64,000 nucleotides of DNA from Eublepharis macularius (taxonomy: Eukaryota > Chordata > Lepidosauria > Squamata > Eublepharidae): positions 11,800,001 through 11,864,000 of the forward strand of contig NC_072801.1 of assembly GCF_028583425.1 (NCBI RefSeq). Direction: 5' to 3'. Positions 58,127-64,000 of this stretch are shown here, in pieces. Under the pieces are notes generated by a model. The model had not been told where the DNA came from. It did not search any database and saw only the letters and a program-made list of their open reading frames with translations. Made by a program: the position numbers and the translations under genes. Position 1 is the first letter of the stretch, and the number at the start of each line of letters is the position of its first letter.

Positions 58127-58517
58127 CTGGAAAAGAAGATGGCAGAAAAGAGCCTTCATACTTCTTGTGTTTGGTAACCCATAAAGATCTCCAAAGATGT
58201 GGTGAAGATCATTGATCAAATGAGAGTGACTCTAGAACTTTGGAATTTTGAGACTAGGGTGTGGACGGCACTACAAAATGGCTTCAGTGGAGGGCCAGGG
58301 CCAGTAACAAAATGGCTGCCCTGGGGAAGGAAGCAGTTACAAAACAGAAGGTTCCATGCCCTCTTTTTGCAGCTGGGGAGCGTTAATGACCGCTTAAACT
58401 TGCAAATATATTCTTGGAAAAATAGCCCCACCCCCAGACTCTGCCACCTACCCCCCCCCTCAACTCTGCCAATCTCGCTATTAGCCAGGGAGATGTCATT
58501 GGACTGGTCTGACTTGA

Positions 58518-58770
58518 ATAACAACAACAACAACATTCAATTTATATACCGCCCTTCAGGATAACTTAACACCCACTCAGAGCAGTTTAGAAAGTATGTT
58601 ATTATTATTTCCACAACAACAATCACCCTGCGAGGTGGGTGGGGCTGAGAGAGCTCCGAGAAGCTGTGACTCACCCAAGGTCACCCAGCTGGCTTCAAGT
58701 GGAGGAGTGGGGAATCAAACCCAGTTCTCCAGATTACAGTCCCACGCTCTTAACCACTACACCAAACTGA
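58518..58770 (-). mobile_element. Sauria-type SINE in a CARD11 intron
   Basis: On the minus strand, TTTGGTGTAGTGGTTAAGAG, GGGTTTGATTCCCC and a (GTT)n tail; the antisense of the copy at 22221-22477. It begins about 390 bp from the CARD11 exon at 58002-58126. Confidence 0.8.
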
Positions 58771-59617
58771 AGGTGTTGAGGAACAGAGCAAGAATGCTTC
58801 TCTTTACACCATTTCCCCAATTGTGAATGGCCCATCTGGGTTGTCTTATGTCCTGGGAGGGGCACATGACAGGCTTAGTAGGTCTCTTCTTCCCCATTGA
58901 GGGTTAAAGCTGCCCAGGGTCCATTTCTGATTAGAGAAATAGTGGTAGTATGGTGGGAAAGCATTACACTTTGCTTCCAGTACTGCCACCCTGGTCTATA
59001 TCAGGCCTTGCCATGGCTGTTTTTTGCAACTGGATTCTGTATCTAAGGATCCAACCATGGATCCTGGGCATTTTGTGTCCTTCAGTCCTGAGAGTCTACT
59101 GGAACCCAACCTGATTCAGATTTCCTGCTTCAGAAACCCTAAAGCACCAAGACCTTGAGTATCACTGAGACAAACAGAATATAGCACATAAAAGGTGTGG
59201 AATGCTGATTATTACAGTTATTATCCTCAGATTTACAACCCCTGGCTTTAGCTGGCAGAAAACGTAACTGGTGGCGTGTTTATCTCCAAGCTAGTTAAAT
59301 CTGGTGAACTTGAGCACGACCTATTTCAAGAAACAGCACATGAAGTGCCAGGATAGGAGAATAACTGACATCTGTGTAATTGCAAGCCCGTGTTACGGTG
59401 TCAGTTTCTTTTTCAGGATTGTATTTCAACAATGAAGTGTGCGGAACCTGCAAAATATAACAACTGGATCTGTATAACAGTATGGGAGCACAAAATTTGC
59501 CTTCTGCTGGACCAAGGGCCCTGTATTTATCTGGGCTCTGGTATTGTGCCAGAAAAAGCCTCTGTCAGATTTTATCCCTCAATGCTACTGAGCATGCTCA
59601 CTTGCAATAGATCATGT

Positions 59618-59859
59618 CAGGGCTTTTTTTCTGGGAAAAGAGGTGGTGGAACTCAGTGGGTTGCCCTCGGAGAAAAAGGTCACATGGGCGGGTGGCCCCA
59701 CCCCCTGATCTCCAGACAGAGGGGAGTTGAGATTGCACGGAGAGCAATCTCAACTTCCCTCTTTTTGGAGATCAGGGGGCGGGGCCACCCGCCCATGTGA
59801 CCATTTTCAAGATGTTCCGGAACTCCGTTCCACCGCGTTCCAGCTGAAAAAAAGCCCTG
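59618..59859 (+). mobile_element. Fold-back hAT-type MITE, copy L, in a CARD11 intron
   Basis: Target duplication GATCATGT / GGTCATGT (one mismatch). Short form; its arms contain ACATGGGCGGGTGGCC instead of the usual CATGGCCGGTGGCC. Confidence 0.92.
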
Positions 59860-60510
59860 GGTCATGTACTATGTCAGCAACTGAAGACTTTTGTTGCCCA
59901 TGCCCCCCATTGGTATCAGATTTGTCTGTACTATGGAAAATGTAGTCAAAACAATACAGTAAAACCAGATATCCTTCATAAGGCAGTTTTTGACACATAG
60001 GCAGTTGTTATTACCCTGAATAAAAGAAGATACCTCCAGGAAGCAGAATCCGGCAGGAGGCTTTTGTGACACTACACCAGCAGTATCGGGTAGCTAGAAG
60101 GTTTACATGGAGAACCAGAAGGATACCCACGGCAGCATCTAGAAGAGCCGTCGTGATAGTGCAGCGGTCACAGATGTTTCTAGACCTTTGATACCCAGAC
60201 GGCACCATGAACCCCACTAAGCTGCAATCACATGATAAGAAGTAATGTGACATCGGAGCTGTGCAACAGGAAGAGCTGTGACCTAACTGGTGGGGATGTG
60301 GGCTTCACAGTACAAGCATGCATGACTGCAGGGGGGCAGGCCAGGCCAAGGGAAGAGAAAAAAGGCAAGGGAGAGGTTTTGGTCTTACCTTCTTTGGCAC
60401 CCATTACCCTTTCTCAAAATTCCAACAGGGCTCACTGGCTGAACAATACTGGGGACAACTGAACTACCAAATAGCAATGCATATTGTATTTTGTGAATGT
60501 TGTAAACCGC

Positions 60511-60670
<160 letters not shown>

Positions 60671-60850
60671 GGCCATTTTCTCACTGCTTACCAGCCACGG
60701 AACATCGTGCCGAGCTCCCGGAACGACAGCGTCTTCTGGTGCGATTTCGCATGAGCACTGCAGTGCTCATGCGAAATCGCACCAGAAGACGCTGTCGTTC
60801 TGGGAGCTCAACATGATGTTCCGTGGCTGGTAAGCAGTGTGAAAACAGCC
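60671..60850. mobile_element. Palindromic MITE, GGCCATTTTCTCAC end
   Basis: The arms run from GGCCATTTTCTCACTGCTTA to TAAGCAGTGTGAAAACAGCC and pair around GAGCACTGCAGTGCTC. ATA flanks both sides (possible 3-bp duplication, but it falls in a CATA repeat). Same family as 37558 and 57349. Confidence 0.78.
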
Positions 60851-61297
60851 ATAGATGGTTTAAAAGTGGTATTATTGCAAATGATACTGAAATAATATTA
60901 AATGTCATTTACCATCTTCTGAGTCAACATTAAAAGAACTCATGTCATCCTTTTTTGACAACCACTGATCTGTATTTAACTTCCCGTTTCCAAATGTGCT
61001 CAAATGTGTTCCCTCTGAATTTTACTGAGTTCATTCTCACTGAAGGATTTCAATATATCTGTCTAAGCAATTCTCATTTTATTCTTCCTGACCCAATTTG
61101 ATCACATACTTCTGACACTCAACACACAAGAAGTTGTTAGTCACACATCAGACACTATACTCAGATTTTCCATAACCTCCAGCTCTGTAAATACTTCCCT
61201 TTGCCGTGGATCCAAAGAAACACAGCTGTGATTGGTATGAGAGGCTGCCATGGCATTTTAACACGCTCAGCAGTCTCATTCTCCCAAGTTAGATTAC

Positions 61298-61477
61298 CTG
61301 GCTTGCACAAATTGAATTCCAAGGCCCCACCAGAGTTGAGAAACTTTTGGATCAAGGTCTTCGAGAGCACTGTAGGAGCGAAAAGGACAGGACGCCTGTT
61401 GTCGCAGTGGGTGGGCCTCACAGAACTATAAGGGATCAGGCTTAAGCTCCGGTTGATTTCACTCACTGAGTCAAACT
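61298..61477 (-). CDS. CARD11: CARD11 exon, start of GUK-like domain
   Basis: The acceptor TTTTTTTCCTCAG is followed by [20 protein letters not shown], then [34 protein letters not shown] and a CAG|GTAATC donor (phase 1). SLIPYS and RRPVLFxPTVLxKTLxQ are diagnostic of the CARD11 SH3-GUK region. Length 180 bp. The linker (EFDSVSEIN) differs most from human, as expected for this poorly conserved part. Confidence 0.97.
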
Positions 61478-61749
61478 CTGAGGAAAAAAAATGGATTTCA
61501 GGTGCGAACTAGAGTAATTTAGAGGTTGATATGCCACACAGAGTTGTACACTCATGAGGGAGACCTCAGACAAAGGCTTTGGAATAGTTCTGTCAGGAGC
61601 TAAATCGGTTGGGGGAAATATAGGTCAACCTGCCTAGAAAACAGGTGACCCAAAACACACCCAAGATCAGCATGTATTGAGCCAAGATTGCCTGAAGGGG
61701 TCTTACGGCAGACTTCCAGCCTTCATTTGATAGACAAGATGCAACCCGC

Positions 61750-62275
61750 TATAAGAACATGAGAGCCCTCCAGGGTCAGTTCAGTGGTTCCAGCATCCTT
61801 GTTCACACAGTGGCCAACCAGCTGCCCCAGACGGCCAACAAACAGGGCATAGAGGTCAGGACTAGCAATGAGGCAAGAGTCCGGTAGCACCTATAAGAAT
61901 AGCAACATTTGTGGCAGGGAATGAGCTTTCGTGAGCCACAGCTCACGTCTTCACGAAAGCCACGGCTCACATCTTCCACCAATTTTGTTAGTCTTATAGG
62001 TGCTATTTGACTCTTGATCTTTTCTGCTGCTACAGACACACTAACACAGCTACCCATCTTGACCAGGATTAAGAATGTATCCTCCTAACACTGGTATTCT
62101 GCGGCTTCTCTGAACCCTGATATTTCTTGAGTCACCGTGGCTAGTAGCCATTGATGGGTCTGTTCTCCATGTATCTGTCTAATCCCTTTTCTAAAGCCAT
62201 CTATGCTGGTGGCCACCTTGAAGTCCACTGACAGTGAATTCTACAATTTAATGACTCATTGAGTAAACATGTGCT
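61750..62275 (-). mobile_element. CR1-like LINE fragment in a CARD11 intron, split by a repeat
   Basis: ATAAGAACATGAGAGCCCTC and ACACAGTGGCCAACCAGCTG, then (after an insertion) GTGGCTAGTAGCCATTGATG and CTGTCTAATCCCTTTTCTAA, are successive parts of the antisense CR1-like unit at 27187. The GTAGCACC repeat (61868-62055) sits between them. Confidence 0.65.
61868..62055. repeat. Copy of the GTAGCACC/GGTGCTAC palindromic repeat
   Basis: GAGTCCGGTAGCACCTATAA ... TCTTATAGGTGCTATTTGAC with a CAGACACACTAACACAGCTA edge. Inserted in a CR1-like fragment. Confidence 0.65.
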
Positions 62276-62617
62276 TCCTTTTGCCTGGGAAAGACCTCTT
62301 TACTCAGGGAAGACTCAAACTCAGGGAAGAAACCATTTGTTTTGCAGAGGGGAGAGAAGCTGCACCCACCAAAACTCTCTCTTCCACCCAACTGTTAAAG
62401 GTGCAGTTGCTCATACTTTCACCCAGCCACATGAGAGGCAGAGCAACCCTTATTTCAGGGTAATGGCACTCATTTATTTCAAATTGTATCTAATTTTTAA
62501 AAAGTATTTTATCTACAGAACACTTTCTTCCACTGCTTTCACTCATCCTTCTCAGAAGCACTTGTGATGTAGATTGGGGGTCCCCCAGAAAACTTGTACT
62601 TATACTTTGACTCTATC

Positions 62618-62855
62618 AAGGGCTTTTTTTCAGGGGGAACGCGGGGGAACGTAGTTCCGGAACCTCTTGAAAATGGTCACATGGCTGGTGGCCCCGCCCC
62701 CTGATCTCCAGACAGAGGGGAGTTGAGATTGCCCTCGGCAATCTCAACTCCCCTCTGTCTGAAGATCAGGGGGCGAGGCCACCAGCCATGTGACCATTTT
62801 CTCTGAGGGCAACCCACTGAGTTCCACCACCACTTTTCCCAGAAAAAAAGCCCTA
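62618..62855 (-). mobile_element. Fold-back hAT-type MITE, copy M, in a CARD11 intron
   Basis: Perfect 8-bp duplication ACTCTATC (62610-62617 / 62856-62863). The two terminal bases have changed (AAGGGC ... GCCCTA). Complementary arms meet at GAGATTGCCCTCGGCAATCT. Confidence 0.94.
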
Positions 62856-63062
62856 ACTCTATCCCAGGGTCACCTTCCTGCTTAGACCCCGTCCCTTAGA
62901 GGCAGCCAGCAGCACTTTAACAGGAACAGGTTGCGTTTTGTAAGCTTCCAAAACTCTGGACTAAGTATGGAATGAGTTAACTCATCCCTAATGTTAAAAA
63001 AAACTAATGATTTATTTGTAAAACAGAGCAGTATTTATTTTATAAACATTCATACTTTAGAC

Positions 63063-63436
63063 TAGAGGTGGGCAGAGACCAGGAAAAACCCACGGGCCAT
63101 GGGTCCGTGGCGTTTCATGGACCACAGACCACGAACTTTTCATGGTCCAGCGCCGGTTCGCGAACCGACCGGTTTGTCAGTCCAGGCCGGTGCCGGGAGC
63201 ACTTTAACCCAGGCTGCCAGTCAGCTGGAGCAAGGGGGAGATTTAAATGTTACAGTGCTCCCGGCACCGCTTGCCATCGGGGCAGGGAGGCTTTAAAAGA
63301 CCACAGACGAACGGACCAGCGAAATGTCCATGGAGTCCGTGGAAAACGGGTGTCCCACAACCCACCAGTTTGCGAATGCTGAACTGGCCCGGTCCGTGTT
63401 AAATTTTGGTCCTTTCTCCGTCCGTGCTCACCTCTA
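63063..63436. mobile_element. Short hAT element, TAGAGGTGGGCA ends (374 bp)
   Basis: TAGAGGTGGGCA and GTGCTCACCTCTA ends with target duplication CTTTAGAC / CTTTAAAC (one mismatch). GGTTCG/CGGACC-type subterminal motifs link it to 15828-17801. It lies about 250 bp from the CARD11 exon at 63684-63816. Confidence 0.85.
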
Positions 63437-63683
63437 CTTTAAACTAAGGTTGATTGCGAGTCCTATCATGCTATGTGCTCTGGAGAAGAGAGAACCTGAC
63501 TTCCAGCCAAAGCAGATCGCCAACAAGCACACAGTAAAAAACTGTCACCTGGTGAAATGGATGTTCAGGTAGCACGGACCAGGGAAACACCCCGTTCACC
63601 CCACCTCATTTTGGTCTGTATGGGTTTTCCTCTGGGAACACCTCTCATGTGCTTGCATGCCAATAGTTCTACCACCTCTGTAC

Positions 63684-63816
63684 CTTCAAATCTGTCAAGC
63701 AGCGCTTTCGTCACCGACTGTGCCTCTGGCCTGGCCCGGGTGTCCTTTGACGTGACGATGCGGACTCGTTCGTTGCTGTTCATGCGTTTGAACTTGTTAT
63801 CAGACCTGCTGACAAA
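63684..63816 (-). CDS. CARD11: CARD11 exon, SH3-GUK linker
   Basis: After TTCTGCTGTCAG the exon reads FVSRSDNKFKRMNSNERVRI and then VTSKDTRARPEAQSVTKALL, DRFE and a final G before GTACAG (phase 1). FVSRSxNKxKRMNSNERVRI matches vertebrate CARD11 immediately C-terminal to the SH3 region. Upstream exons (CARD, coiled coil, PDZ, SH3) lie beyond base 64000. Confidence 0.96.
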
Positions 63817-64000
63817 CTGACAGCAGAAACAGAGCATGGCAGAGGGGTCACCCAGTTTACAGAGTCATCTGCTTCGTTCTGAAGCAGAGTAGAATTATTT
63901 TAACGGAAACAAGCCCAGTATTCTTTGCCTTCTGCACTCAATCACCTGCTGAACGCTAAGAGTGCTTTTCAGCTCATAAAACCAAGACTTTGGGCTCAGT

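Overview
The window looks like squamate reptile (lizard, possibly gecko) nuclear DNA. The evidence is the repeat mix (BovB LINE, Sauria-type SINEs, CR1 and L1 fragments, recent hAT fold-back elements) together with two vertebrate genes recognised from their exons. I cannot name the species. The ORFs are almost all short because coding sequence is split into small exons and the rest is intron or intergenic DNA.

Layout: (1) 1-9218 is the start of intron 1 of GNA12 (minus strand), mostly AT-rich single-copy DNA with SINE-like sequence from about 7.7 kb. (2) 9219-9548 is coding exon 1 of GNA12, inside a CpG island (about 9.1-10.3 kb) that holds its 5' UTR and a TATA-less promoter with several CCAAT and GC boxes. 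(3) About 10.3-51.6 kb is intergenic. It has no gene I can support, but many transposons are inserted, often one inside another. (4) 51819-63816 holds the last five coding exons of CARD11 (minus strand): the SH3-GUK linker, the GUK-like domain and the C-terminus. All splice phases agree. The human order is also CARD11 next to GNA12 in the same orientation, so this is conserved synteny.

The genes: GNA12 encodes the G-alpha-12 subunit (GPCR to RhoGEF/Rho signalling). CARD11 is the CARD-MAGUK scaffold that links antigen receptors through BCL10-MALT1 to NF-kB. They are neighbours but not known partners, and each has its own promoter.

The most striking structure is not coding. Thirteen copies of one fold-back hAT-type MITE (ends CAGGGCTTTTTTTC / GAAAAAAAGCCCTG, 8-bp target duplications) lie between 20.9 and 62.9 kb. 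One 1.08-kb copy carries extra internal sequence with a minisatellite. There is a second hAT family (ends TAGAGATGGGCAC), two further fold-back families with 3-bp target duplications (GAGCCAAA ends and GGCC ends), and several LINE insertions whose target duplications give exact boundaries. One of those is an L1-type insertion that holds ORF1 and a tail but no ORF2. I found no prokaryotic-style system, RNA gene, CRISPR array or complete novel gene.
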